The notes under the pieces are model-generated. The model worked only from the letters and a program-made list of their open reading frames with translations. It was not told the DNA's origin and searched no databases. Below, in pieces: positions 55,981 through 64,000 of a stretch of 64,000 bases of DNA. The translations under genes were made by a program, and so were the position numbers. Source of the stretch: JBFYTX01 sp963739515 (GTDB taxonomy: Bacteria > Chloroflexota > Dehalococcoidia > Dehalococcoidales > RBG-16-60-22). The first letter of the stretch is position 1, and the number at the start of each line of letters is the position of its first letter. The stretch spans positions 620,001 through 684,000 of the forward strand of contig CAVUAO010000003.1 of assembly GCA_963739515.1 (NCBI GenBank). Reading direction: 5' to 3'.

Positions 55981-56008
55981 TTGACTCTCCATTCTTTTGT
56001 GCTATAAT
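55981..56008 (+). promoter_or_regulatory. Sigma70-type promoter of the 56018 methyltransferase
   Basis: TTGACT (55981-55986), a 16-nt spacer and TATAAT (56003-56008) end 9 nt before the ATG, so the mRNA has almost no leader. Confidence 0.65.
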
Positions 56009-56017
56009 CGGGGTGAA

Positions 56018-56872
56018 ATGAAAGGAAACTACGCCGGGATACTGAACCAGATACAAAAATATGCCGTCAAGCCCGCGCTGTTCGAGCCCGGGGAAAAGCT
56101 TTTCTGGGACGACCCGCATATTTCCAAAAGCATGCTCGAGGCGCATTTAAATAACACGCACGACGCCGCCAGCCGCCGGACGGAAACCATCGATAAAGAG
56201 GTAAGCCACCTGATTTCCTCAGGGACTCTAAAACGGGTTAACAAATTGCTGGACCTGGGCTGCGGGCCGGGCCTCTACGCCAGCCGCCTTTGCATGTACG
56301 GGCTTTATGTTACCGGGGTGGACATTTCGGAGAGGTCGGTCAATTACGCCATCGCGCAGGCGGCCTCCAACGGCCTCAACATCGATTACCGCTGCATGAA
56401 TTTCTTCGACATTAAATATTCCGGCGAGTTCGACGCGGTCCTGCAGGCGCACGGCGAGCTAGCCACTTTTTCCGACGAGAAAAGGGACGGGCTCCTGGCC
56501 ATCATCCACAAGGCGTTAAAGCCGGGCGGCCTTTTCATCTTCGACGTCACTGCTACAGCGCCGAGTCCCCAGGAAAGCCCGCCGGAGCGCTGGTACGTCG
56601 CCGACGGCGGCTTCTGGCGGCCGGGCAAGCACCTGGTCCTGGAGCAGTCATACTTCTATCCCGAAGACAGCGCCCACGTCGACCAGTATATCGTCGTCGA
56701 TGAAAAGACTATCGCGGTCTACCGCACCTGGATACGTCATTATTCCCGGCGGGCGATAGAGTCGGCGCTCAAAAACGCCGGCTTCAATGTAATCCATGCC
56801 TGGAACGACCTGCACGGCACGCCTTATAAAGCGGGCGGCGCGTGGGTGGCTATGGTCGCCAAGAGAACATAG
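56018..56872 (+). CDS. Class I SAM-dependent methyltransferase
   Basis: A 284-residue methyltransferase with motif I LLDLGCGPGLYASRL (about 83-97), VTGVDISERS (acidic SAM-ribose contact), an AHGELATFS motif IV region and ALKPGGLFIFDVTAT. The start at 56018 is favoured by the promoter and GGGGTG. Substrate unknown. The next gene begins 2 nt after its stop, suggesting an operon with the EMO-like protein. Confidence 0.85.
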   Translation: MKGNYAGILNQIQKYAVKPALFEPGEKLFWDDPHISKSMLEAHLNNTHDAASRRTETIDKEVSHLISSGTLKRVNKLLDLGCGPGLYASRLCMYGLYVTGVDISERSVNYAIAQAASNGLNIDYRCMNFFDIKYSGEFDAVLQAHGELATFSDEKRDGLLAIIHKALKPGGLFIFDVTATAPSPQESPPERWYVADGGFWRPGKHLVLEQSYFYPEDSAHVDQYIVVDEKTIAVYRTWIRHYSRRAIESALKNAGFNVIHAWNDLHGTPYKAGGAWVAMVAKRT

Positions 56873-56874
56873 GC

Positions 56875-58932
56875 ATGGATGAGCCCACCCGCGAAATTTT
56901 CTGGAACATACAGTACCCCTGGATAATGTATTCCCTGGCGACTATCGCCACGGCGATATTCATCTGGGCTTTAGTAAGAATTCCCCGCCGCTGGCACGTC
57001 GGCCAGCCCGACAAAAGGTCCATTGACGGCTGGTCGAGGTGGCGCGCCTTCTTTCGGACGGCTTTTATCGACGTCATCGTTCACCGCAAGTTCTTCGGGG
57101 CGGATAAAAAGGACTGGCGCCTCCGGGAGCTTTACATCGGCCTGGCGCACTTCCTGATTTTTTCCGGCTGCATCGTCTTCCTGCTCGGGGCATTCCTCGA
57201 TTTCATCAGCCACTATTTCTTCAACTTCATGCAGGGAAATACTTACCTGGCTTACTCGGTGGTCACGGACAGCTTCGGGATACTGGCCATTATCGGCGTC
57301 ATCATGGTCGCGGTCAGACGTTATGTCAAGAAGCCGGAAAGGCTGGACAACCGCTGGGACGACCTCGTGACTATTTCTTTAATTTTCCTCGTTATCATCA
57401 CGGGATTCATCGTGGAAGGGCTGCGCATCGCCGCCACCGAATTAATAGTTGACCCCGCCTGGGCGGGGTGGTCGCCGGGGGGCTACGTTTTCGCTAAAGC
57501 CTTCAGCGGCGCCAGTGAAAATACCCTGTTAGGCTGGCACGTCGGCCTGTGGTGGTTCCACACTTTCCTCGCCCTAGGCGCCATCGTTTACGTCTCGCTC
57601 TACAACACCAAGCTGTTCCACATCATCTGGGACCCGGTCAACGTTTTCTTCAGAAAGCTGGGGCCCCGCGGCGCGCTGGAACCCATCGAGCTGGAAAAGA
57701 CGGAGCGGTTCGGCGCGGACAAAATCGAGGACTTCACCTGGAAACAGCTCCTCGACCTCGACGCCTGCACCCGCTGCGGTCGCTGCCAGGACGCCTGCCC
57801 GGCCCACTTCAGCGGCAAAGCCCTGAACCCCAAGCAGGTCATCCAGGACCTGAAGACGCACCTCTATAACGTTTACCCTAGTTTTGTCGCTCTAAAGCCG
57901 ATGGAAAAGCGTAAAGAAATGACCGGCGGGGTCATTACGGACGAGGTCATCTGGGACTGCACGACCTGCCGCGCCTGCGACCAGGTCTGCCCTATCTATA
58001 TAGACCACATCGATAAGCTCATCGACATGCGCCGCAACCTCGCCATGGAGAAGAGTCGGTTCCCGGAAGCGGTCCGGGAGGCGCTGAAAAGCCTCGGCGC
58101 GCGCGGGCATCCCTACCGCGGCACCACCGCCACGAGGACGACCTGGACCGAAGGGCTGCAAATAAAGACGGTCGACGACGCTAAAGATATCGATATCCTT
58201 TACTGGGTGGGCTGCAGCGCCGCCCTCGACGACCGCAACATCAAGGTGGCTAGAGCCACGGCTAAAGTTTTACAGGCCTCCGGGGTGAAGTTCGCCATCC
58301 TGGGGGACGAGGAGGCCTGCTGCGGCGACCCCGCCCGGCGCCTGGGCGACGAATATCTCTTCCAGACCCTCTGCCGGCAGAACAACGAGATGCTTAACAG
58401 GCATAACGTGAAAAAGATACTAGCCACCTGCCCCCACTGTTTCAACAGCCTGAAATACGAATACCCGCAGTTCGGCGGGAATTACGAGGTCGTCCACCAC
58501 AGCCAATTTTTCGCCGGACTGCTTAAGGAAGGTCGTCTAACTATCAAAAATCCATCATCTCTTAAAGCTACATATCACGATTCCTGCTACCTGGGGCGGT
58601 ATAACGATATCTTCGACGAGCCCAGGGACATCTTAAAAGTGCTAAACGCGAACAATATCGAGCTGCCGCGCCATAAGACCAACAGCTTTTGCTGCGGGGG
58701 CGGGGGCGGCCATATGTGGATGGAAGAACCCCCGGACAAGCGGGTAAATATGCGCCGGGTGGAGGAAATCCTCAACGCGGGGGTAAATTGCGTGGCGACG
58801 GCCTGTCCTTACTGCCTGACCATGTTGGAGGACGGCCTGAAAGCTAAGGAGTCCGGAGAGTCCGTCAAAGCCAAGGACTTAAGCGAGCTTTTAGCGGAAT
58901 CTCTGGAAGAGAGCAAATCAGCAAGTGCGTAA
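56875..58932 (+). CDS. Membrane Fe-S/heme oxidoreductase, NarI-HdrD fusion (EMO-like)
   Basis: At 685 residues: an N-terminal NarI-like membrane domain (about 15-260, five or so helices with His residues for heme b, as in WHVGLWWFHTF), then two ferredoxin motifs (CTRCGRCQDACP near 297; CTTCRACDQVCP near 361) and two CCG domains (CCGDPARR and CPHC; CCGGGGGHMW and CPYC). This matches electron-transfer flavoprotein:menaquinone oxidoreductases (EMO) and Fe-S proteins that feed quinone from flavoprotein or acyl-CoA oxidation. It may collect electrons from the flavoenzymes in the window. Confidence 0.88.
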   Translation: MDEPTREIFWNIQYPWIMYSLATIATAIFIWALVRIPRRWHVGQPDKRSIDGWSRWRAFFRTAFIDVIVHRKFFGADKKDWRLRELYIGLAHFLIFSGCIVFLLGAFLDFISHYFFNFMQGNTYLAYSVVTDSFGILAIIGVIMVAVRRYVKKPERLDNRWDDLVTISLIFLVIITGFIVEGLRIAATELIVDPAWAGWSPGGYVFAKAFSGASENTLLGWHVGLWWFHTFLALGAIVYVSLYNTKLFHIIWDPVNVFFRKLGPRGALEPIELEKTERFGADKIEDFTWKQLLDLDACTRCGRCQDACPAHFSGKALNPKQVIQDLKTHLYNVYPSFVALKPMEKRKEMTGGVITDEVIWDCTTCRACDQVCPIYIDHIDKLIDMRRNLAMEKSRFPEAVREALKSLGARGHPYRGTTATRTTWTEGLQIKTVDDAKDIDILYWVGCSAALDDRNIKVARATAKVLQASGVKFAILGDEEACCGDPARRLGDEYLFQTLCRQNNEMLNRHNVKKILATCPHCFNSLKYEYPQFGGNYEVVHHSQFFAGLLKEGRLTIKNPSSLKATYHDSCYLGRYNDIFDEPRDILKVLNANNIELPRHKTNSFCCGGGGGHMWMEEPPDKRVNMRRVEEILNAGVNCVATACPYCLTMLEDGLKAKESGESVKAKDLSELLAESLEESKSASA

Positions 58933-59149
58933 TTGCGCAATTACTCTTTCATTAGAGAACAATAGATTGATAGATTGCCACGCCCCGATTGCATCGGGGC
59001 TCGCAATAACAATAAGAGAGTTGCGCAAATGCGCAAGTGAGTAACGTTAAAGGCTAAAAAACCGGATTCTCACGGTCGTCCTTCCAAGGGAAGGACTCCC
59101 TCAGAATGACATACATTTATGGCGCAAGTGAGTATTTGCGCTATTGCGC
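58933..59149. repeat. Short repeats between the EMO-like and hotdog genes
   Basis: A CCCCGATTGCATCGGGG hairpin near 58982-58998, GCGCAAT/TTGCGCAA elements, and 59063-59111, a copy of the 55809 repeat. No gene is seen. Confidence 0.7.
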
Positions 59150-59572
59150 TTATTCCCGCGAAGGCAGTGCCACCACGGCAAACCCGGTCACCGTCTTTTC
59201 GCCCTGAGGGTTCTCCGCCCAGATATCCAGTCGGGCCAGGTTTCTGCCTGCCTCGACGTATTTTTTGGCGACCTTGCCGTTACAGATAATGTCCTCGTTG
59301 ACCTTATTGATGCCGCGATAACTGCCATTCAACTTGACCAGCGTGCCGCCCTCCCCGAGCCAATCGGTAAGCATCTGCCCCAGGAAAGCCAGCGTCAGCC
59401 AGCCGTGGACGATGACGCCCGGCAGCCCGCTGGCTAAAGCGAAGTCTTTATCGTAGTGGATCTGATAATAGTCGCCGGAGGCGCCGGCGTACTTCACCAG
59501 CTGCATGGTGGTGGGGTACTTGACCAGCGCCGGTAACTCGCTGCCGGCTTCGATATCTTCGTAATAAACCAT
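59150..59572 (-). CDS. MaoC-like hotdog dehydratase
   Basis: A 140-residue hotdog protein with the R-hydratase motif YAGASGDYYQIHYDKDFA and GLPGVIVHGW. It hydrates or dehydrates an enoyl-CoA-type substrate. It follows a second hotdog protein by 9 nt, so the two may form a heteromer, as with MfnAB-type hydratases. Confidence 0.85.
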   Translation of the reverse strand: MVYYEDIEAGSELPALVKYPTTMQLVKYAGASGDYYQIHYDKDFALASGLPGVIVHGWLTLAFLGQMLTDWLGEGGTLVKLNGSYRGINKVNEDIICNGKVAKKYVEAGRNLARLDIWAENPQGEKTVTGFAVVALPSRE

Positions 59573-59581
59573 ATTGTCCTG

Positions 59582-60043
59582 CTAATACTTGATGTACGTA
59601 TTCTTGCCCGTGACCACCACCTCGCCGCGCTGGTTGGTACAGGTTACTTCGGTAAACATGAAAAGCGTCGGCCCTTCCTTGCCCGGCATCTGCCGGAGCC
59701 TGGTAAGTTTCGCCGTCACGGCAATAACGTCGCCGACCTTTATGGGCTTCAAATACTCCAGCTCGCTGGAGCCGTTCAAGAGGCGCTTGAGGGGGATATC
59801 CGCGTTAAAGAGCTTATTTAATAGCTGTTTCGGAACCAGGGAGGCGGCAAAAGTGGGCGGGGCTTCCTCAAGCCACCGGGGATTGGGGTCGTCGATAGCC
59901 TCGGCGAACTTGCGCAGCATGCCCTTTTCGATTTCGTAGACCTCGGGCCCGAAATCAACGTTGAGAAGACTATTTAACTCTTCGGTGATGACTGAATCGC
60001 CGGCCAATTTTTTCTTACGATGTATTATAACCTTAAGCGCCAT
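59582..60043 (-). CDS. FAS1-like dehydratase (N-terminal MaoC type)
   Basis: A 153-residue hotdog protein of the N-terminal MaoC/FAS1-like group: VYEIEKGMLRKFAEAIDDPNP followed by FAASLVP and PIKVGDVIAVTAKL. It lacks the full R-hydratase motif seen in its neighbour, so it probably contributes structure to a heterodimeric (R)-specific acyl-CoA hydratase. Confidence 0.82.
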   Translation of the reverse strand: MALKVIIHRKKKLAGDSVITEELNSLLNVDFGPEVYEIEKGMLRKFAEAIDDPNPRWLEEAPPTFAASLVPKQLLNKLFNADIPLKRLLNGSSELEYLKPIKVGDVIAVTAKLTRLRQMPGKEGPTLFMFTEVTCTNQRGEVVVTGKNTYIKY

Positions 60044-60345
60044 GGAAAAACCAGCAATTTTTATGACAATCCGTTAGCATCTAGCTGATTTCTTAGACTC
60101 ACCCCCTTAATCCCCCTCTCAAACTCATATATTTACAGATATTGAGCCATTTTTTGTTTGAGAGGGGGAAAATAAAGAAGAGGGGTTGGCACCCCTCTTA
60201 AACGCCCCGATGAGTAAACTCCACCTTATTTGTTTAACCAAGGTTTTACCAAGTGTAAAAAAGTCGGTCGGGTTTCTTTCAGGAAACCCCGCCTGACGCG
60301 TTAGAATAAAAATCCTGGCGGTTATGTATCTTTATGCAACTCTGG
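60044..60345. repeat. Gap with a dispersed repeat and a terminator
   Basis: 60096-60209 is the second copy of the 55010-55122 repeat; the rest holds the terminator listed next. No protein is supported. Confidence 0.75.
60258..60292 (-). terminator. Intrinsic terminator of the flavodoxin gene
   Basis: GGGTTTC and GAAACCC pair around a short loop; on the minus strand the stem is followed by CGACCGACTTTTTT. It lies past the flavodoxin stop. Confidence 0.65.
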
Positions 60346-60909
60346 CTATCCCCTGAGCTTTTGAGCCACCCTGGCGCAGTTCTTACCGAATTGCCAGGCG
60401 ATCCTCATACCCTCCTCGTCTTTAGCCACCTCGCCCTTTTCCCGGCCGATGGCCACGTTCCAATAAATCGAGCCGGGGTTGACCATGCCCGTGATATGGA
60501 ACCAGAAAAGGAGCTCGGCGAAGGTAAAGTTCTGGCCGGCGCGCCGCGCGACTACCAGAGGGCCGCCGACCTTGCCGGCATATTTCCCGCGGGAGATATA
60601 TCCCGCCCGCTCAAGTAAACCCTTGACGAGCGACGTGGCCGACCCGAAATACACGGGAGAACCGACGACGATAATATCGGCGGAGAGCATTTTTTTGTGT
60701 ATCGGCTCAAGGTCATCCTTAATCGAACATTCGCCGGGGTGCTCGAAACAATAGCCGCAGGCATTACAGCCCCGGATATCCTTGCCGGCCAGTCGCACCA
60801 GCTCGGTCCTGAGCCCTTCTTCGGCCATCGCTTTAAGGCAATGGGCCGTTAATATCTCCGTATTGCCCGCTTTCCTGGGGCTCCCCACGATACCGATGGC
60901 TTTTAACAT
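60346..60909 (-). CDS. Iron-sulfur flavoprotein (NADPH-dependent FMN reductase family)
   Basis: A 187-residue flavodoxin-fold protein: GIVGSPRKAGNTE for FMN phosphate, and GCNACGYCFEHPGECSIKDD, whose close-spaced Cys residues bind a [4Fe-4S] cluster. VVGSPVYFGSATSLVKGLLER is the isoalloxazine loop. These proteins pass electrons between flavin and Fe-S partners in anaerobes. It lies downstream of nadD. Confidence 0.87.
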   Translation of the reverse strand: MLKAIGIVGSPRKAGNTEILTAHCLKAMAEEGLRTELVRLAGKDIRGCNACGYCFEHPGECSIKDDLEPIHKKMLSADIIVVGSPVYFGSATSLVKGLLERAGYISRGKYAGKVGGPLVVARRAGQNFTFAELLFWFHITGMVNPGSIYWNVAIGREKGEVAKDEEGMRIAWQFGKNCARVAQKLRG

Positions 60910-60924
60910 CTTCCTCCTGACATC

Positions 60925-61524
60925 CTAGAGATACAACCCGTGTTTCCGGATATATTCCCCGACAAGTCGGGGGACGATTTGGTCGATAGCCTCATGTTTC
61001 CTGACCTTTTCCCTGATGGCCGTGCCGCTGATGTCCAATCTCGGTTTATCCAGGAAGACCACCTTCTGAGAAATGCCCGGCAGGCTTTTTTCTAAAGCCG
61101 CCAGGCGGGGACGCAGATAGCCCGGGCGGGGGACCGCCACCAGAGTGCACATCTCGATGATGCGTCCGGGCTCATGCCATTCGGGCAACTGCGCCAGGCT
61201 ATCGTAACCCAGGATAAAATATATTTCGGCTTTGCCGCCGTATCGCTTCTTCAGCGCGGCAATAGTGTCGACAGTGTAAGACGGGCCGGGCCGCTCGATT
61301 TCCATGTCAGAGACCTTCAGATGAGGTTTGCCGGCCACCGCCAGGCGCAGCATCCGGGCGCGCTGCTCCGGCGGCGTCACCCGGTCGGCCGCTTTCGACA
61401 TCGGCTGTCCGGCCGGAACCAAAATCACCTCCGCCAGGCCCAGCGCCTCCCGAGCCTCCTCGGCCATTTTGATGTGCCCCAGGTGGACGGGGTCGAACGT
61501 TCCGCCGAGCACGCCGATCTTCAT
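60925..61524 (-). CDS. nadD: Nicotinate-nucleotide adenylyltransferase
   Basis: The ATG at 61524 (overlapping the obgE stop as ATGA) gives 199 residues with GGTFDPVHLGHIKM, the nucleotidyl-transferase HxGH motif, and LDISGTAIREKV, the ISSTxIR-like motif. It makes NAD precursor from nicotinate mononucleotide and ATP. Confidence 0.93.
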   Translation of the reverse strand: MKIGVLGGTFDPVHLGHIKMAEEAREALGLAEVILVPAGQPMSKAADRVTPPEQRARMLRLAVAGKPHLKVSDMEIERPGPSYTVDTIAALKKRYGGKAEIYFILGYDSLAQLPEWHEPGRIIEMCTLVAVPRPGYLRPRLAALEKSLPGISQKVVFLDKPRLDISGTAIREKVRKHEAIDQIVPRLVGEYIRKHGLYL

Positions 61525-62807
61525 GCTTCGCTCTCCCGCGAAGTCCACTCCCAGCTCAGCTCGCCGCAGCGGACTTTATCCCCGGTTTTAACGCCGGCCT
61601 TCTCCAGCGCCTTATCGATGCCCAGTCGCTTGAACTGATAGTTAAGCTGCCAGCGCAAATCGGCGGGGCTCACCCCAGGACCTCCTCTGAGGCGCTCCAG
61701 GCCCGGCGCGGACACGACGAACTCATCGCCCACGCGGCTGACCCTGACTAGCGCTTCCCTGGGTTGAGGTCGAAACACTTTCACCGGTATTTTTGTATCA
61801 ACGACCTTCTCCCCGGCGGCTTCCTGTTTGAGGACTTTCAGGGCTTCCTGCATGAGAGCGGGCACACCCTGGCCGGTCGCCGCGGAGATATCCCAGGCTT
61901 TAACGCCGGCACCAGCCAACTCGCTTTTAATGCCGGCGAGCCGTTCCTGCACTTCGGGGAGGTCGGTTTTATTGATAACGACAATCTGCGGTTTACCCGC
62001 CAGCGCCACATCGTATAATGCCAGCTCCTCGTTGACCTTAAGCATATCGTCGATGGGAGAAGCGGAGGCGCCGCTCAAAAGGTGTATTAATATCTTGGTA
62101 CGCATGGCATGCCGGAGGAAGTCGTGGCCAAGCCCGCGACCGAGGTGGGCGCCCGAGATAAGACCGGGAATTTCCGCGATGATGAAGTACTCCATGCCGA
62201 TTTCCACAACGCCCAGCACCGGCTCTAAAGTCGTAAAGGGATAATCGGCGACCTTGGGTCTGGCGGCCGACGCCGCGGCCAGCAACGTCGATTTGCCGGC
62301 GTTGGGGTAGCCGATGATACCGACGTCGGCGATAAGCCTCATATCCAGCAGTATGGTTTTCTCTACGCCGGTCTCGCCTCGCTGGGCGATTTTGGGGGCC
62401 TGGTTCGTCGACGATTTGTAATGGGTGTTGCCCCAACCCCCTTTTCCTCCTTGAGCCACGACCGCCTGGTCACCCGGCCTTTCCAGGTCATCAACGAGGA
62501 CTTCTTCGCCATCCTCTAGCGTCTTTACCAGCGTCCCCGGCGGCACGGTGAGCACCAGTTCTTGCCCGTCCTTACCGTGTTTGTTATTACCGCTGCCGGG
62601 TCGCCCATTTTCGGCACGGTACAACCTCTTTTGCCGGTACTTCCTCAGGCTGTCCTCAGTATCGCTAGCCCGGATAATCAAGTCGCCGCCTCTGCCACCG
62701 TCACCGCCGTCAGGGCCTCCGTACGGGATGAACTTCTCCCGGTGAAAAGCCACGACGCCATCACCCCCGTCACCTGCCTTCACCCTTATCTGCGCCCGGT
62801 CAAACAT
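61521..62807 (-). CDS. obgE: GTPase ObgE
   Basis: A 428-residue Obg: a Gly-rich N-terminal fold (GGDGGRGGDLIIRA), a GTPase domain with G1 GYPNAGKSTLL near 165, switch FTTLEPVLG, G3 region EIPGLISGA and G4 VINKTDLPE, then a C-terminal OCT-like domain. It acts in ribosome assembly and stringent response. It is followed by nadD by overlap. Confidence 0.94.
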   Translation of the reverse strand: MFDRAQIRVKAGDGGDGVVAFHREKFIPYGGPDGGDGGRGGDLIIRASDTEDSLRKYRQKRLYRAENGRPGSGNNKHGKDGQELVLTVPPGTLVKTLEDGEEVLVDDLERPGDQAVVAQGGKGGWGNTHYKSSTNQAPKIAQRGETGVEKTILLDMRLIADVGIIGYPNAGKSTLLAAASAARPKVADYPFTTLEPVLGVVEIGMEYFIIAEIPGLISGAHLGRGLGHDFLRHAMRTKILIHLLSGASASPIDDMLKVNEELALYDVALAGKPQIVVINKTDLPEVQERLAGIKSELAGAGVKAWDISAATGQGVPALMQEALKVLKQEAAGEKVVDTKIPVKVFRPQPREALVRVSRVGDEFVVSAPGLERLRGGPGVSPADLRWQLNYQFKRLGIDKALEKAGVKTGDKVRCGELSWEWTSRESEA

Positions 62808-63053
62808 ATCTACTTTCTCAGAGATATTCGTATTTATAATGATTATACAACACTATATAGTTATCTTGTTTTATAACAATACGACTAACAGTAAGTAATC
62901 GCAATATTGCCATTTTTACTTACGATTTTTACTGGATTAGCCTTGAATAAATGACGAAAACAACCTAAAAAAGACCGCAAAATAAGGCCAAAAACGAGAC
63001 CTATATAATAATAAATCTACCGGAATCGGGAAACGGCGGCAGCAGTGAAAAAC
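62808..63053. other. AT-rich gap beside dnaA, candidate replication origin region
   Basis: About 245 bp, markedly AT-rich, between obgE and the 3' end of dnaA. It includes TTATACAAC (62850-62858), an inverted pair GTAAGTAATCG...TACTTACG (62890-62929), and runs of A/T. It contains no clear standard DnaA box cluster. Not proven; an origin on the other side of dnaA is equally possible. Confidence 0.3.
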
Positions 63054-64000
63054 TTAAGTAGAGGCCTTGGCGGCGGTCCGGTGACGAAGGTGGCGCTGAA
63101 TATCGCGGACTTTGCGTTTCAGGTAAGAGTTTTGCTCAATACCGCCGGCAATCTGCTTGCAGGCGGCGGTGACCGAGGCGGCGTCCCGGTGGCCTAACTC
63201 CCGGCCGATTTGCGCCAGGGAAAAATTGGTCTCCTGCCGCATGAGGTACATCGCCAGACGGCGTGCCAGGGTAGTGTCCTTATCCCTCTTTTTACCCGCC
63301 AGCTCCTCGGCGGCCAGCTGGAAAGAATCGGCGACCGCCTTAATGATGGCAGCGGGGGTAATATCGCCGGAGAGATACTCTTTACTGCCGATGTTTTCCA
63401 GGGCTTTCATGGCGGTCTCCACCGTGGCGGCCACGCGCAACAACTTGGCGTAAGCGAGCACCCGGTTGAGCGAACCCTCCAGCACCCGGACATTGGTCTG
63501 GTCGTCGCGGGCGATAAGCTCGAGGACTTCCTGGCTGACGGTCTCGCCCTTCTGACGCGCCTTAGCCCGGAGGATAGCCAGGCGGGTCTCGTAGTCCGGC
63601 GGCTGGATATCGACGATCAAGCCCCATTCGAACCGGGAGCGCAAACGCTCTTCCAGGAGGGGCATCGATGAGGGAGGGCAATCGCTGGTAATGACAATCT
63701 GGCGGTTGGTGTTATGCAGCTCATTGAAGGTATGGAAGAAGCTTTCTTCGGTTTGCTCTTTACCGCTGATGAACTGGATATCGTCAATAAGGAGCATGCC
63801 GATGTTGCGATATCGATTGCGGAAATCCTCGGTATTTCTATCGCGCAGGGCGCTGAGGAACTCGTTGGTAAACTGCTCGGCGCTGGCGCAGATGACGTTG
63901 ATATGATTGGCGGCGGCCGCCTGACCGATGGCGTGAAGTAAATGAGTCTTGCCCAGCCCCGCCCCACTGTAGATGAAGAGAGGGTTATAGCTACGTCCCG
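63054..64000 (-). CDS. dnaA: Chromosomal replication initiator DnaA, N-terminus beyond the window
   Basis: The 315 residues present cover the AAA+ domain and domain IV. Walker A is IYSGAGLGKTH, Walker B MLLIDDIQF, sensor I VITSDCPPSSM and the box VII region LLEERLRSRFEWGL. In domain IV the signature usually reads GxRDHTTV; here it is GHRDAASVTAACKQI, so the His and Thr that contact the DnaA box in E. coli are Ala residues. The open frame continues off the window edge. Confidence 0.9.
   Translation of the reverse strand, partial: GRSYNPLFIYSGAGLGKTHLLHAIGQAAAANHINVICASAEQFTNEFLSALRDRNTEDFRNRYRNIGMLLIDDIQFISGKEQTEESFFHTFNELHNTNRQIVITSDCPPSSMPLLEERLRSRFEWGLIVDIQPPDYETRLAILRAKARQKGETVSQEVLELIARDDQTNVRVLEGSLNRVLAYAKLLRVAATVETAMKALENIGSKEYLSGDITPAAIIKAVADSFQLAAEELAGKKRDKDTTLARRLAMYLMRQETNFSLAQIGRELGHRDAASVTAACKQIAGGIEQNSYLKRKVRDIQRHLRHRTAAKAST

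Overview
The window looks like a chromosomal segment of an uncultured anaerobic bacterium, most likely a Dehalococcoidia-type Chloroflexota. The case rests on obgE and nadD lying next to dnaA (an arrangement I recall for Dehalococcoides), a large corrinoid-dependent methyltransferase cluster with UroD-fold enzymes, a ferredoxin-dependent 2-oxoacid oxidoreductase, a cytoplasmic-type molybdopterin enzyme, an NarI/HdrD-type electron-transfer protein, MaoC-like hydratases, and no respiratory or photosynthetic oxygen genes. This is inference from gene content; no rRNA is present. Strong sigma70-type promoters (TTGACA-N17-TATAAT-like) recur, several placed so that transcription would start at the ATG.

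Layout. (1) 1-7.1 kb: an AT-rich genomic island ending at an initiator tRNA-Met. It carries a frameshifted beta-class DNA methyltransferase, a 1219-residue SAMD9/Schlafen-like STAND NTPase predicted to be an antiviral effector, and a tyrosine integrase beside the tRNA. (2) 7.2-17.2 kb: one minus-strand operon with a corrinoid protein, six UroD-family methyltransferase paralogues (one frameshifted) and a methyltetrahydrofolate:corrinoid methyltransferase, probably for O- or other demethylation feeding C1 units to tetrahydrofolate. (3) 17.4-22.9 kb: tRNA-Gly, a GT2 glycosyltransferase, a PT-repeat surface protein and a beta-helix surface protein broken by many single-base frame changes. (4) 22.9-30.2 kb: two FAD-linked oxidases flanking a CCG-type Fe-S protein, with two SDR enzymes and an MFS transporter. 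(5) 30.3-40.9 kb: an untranslated leader with a terminator before a hypothetical-methyltransferase pair, a CotH-VTC-DUF4956 operon, a CoA-binding protein, a beta-CASP nuclease, a LOG protein, recN and a frameshifted DUF72 gene. (6) 41.2-50.9 kb: a molybdopterin/Fe-S/NrfD complex plus PorCDAB-type subunits, a MarR regulator and a divergent phenylacetate-CoA ligase, which together resemble the anaerobic phenylacetate (pad) gene set. (7) 50.9-64 kb: small proteins, a phosphorylase, tatD, a cupin, rtcB and archease, a methyltransferase, an EMO-like protein, two hotdog proteins, a flavodoxin, nadD, obgE, a candidate origin and a partial dnaA.

How the parts fit: the methyltransferase cluster, the FAD-oxidase cluster and the pad-like cluster could together serve anaerobic breakdown of (methoxylated) aromatic compounds, with electrons passing through Fe-S/flavin modules to quinone. 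The island is a separate defence or mobile unit. Five genes show single-base frame breaks while the surrounding protein sequence is intact, so either recent decay or sequence error must be considered. Several dispersed intergenic repeat families occupy the gaps between operons.
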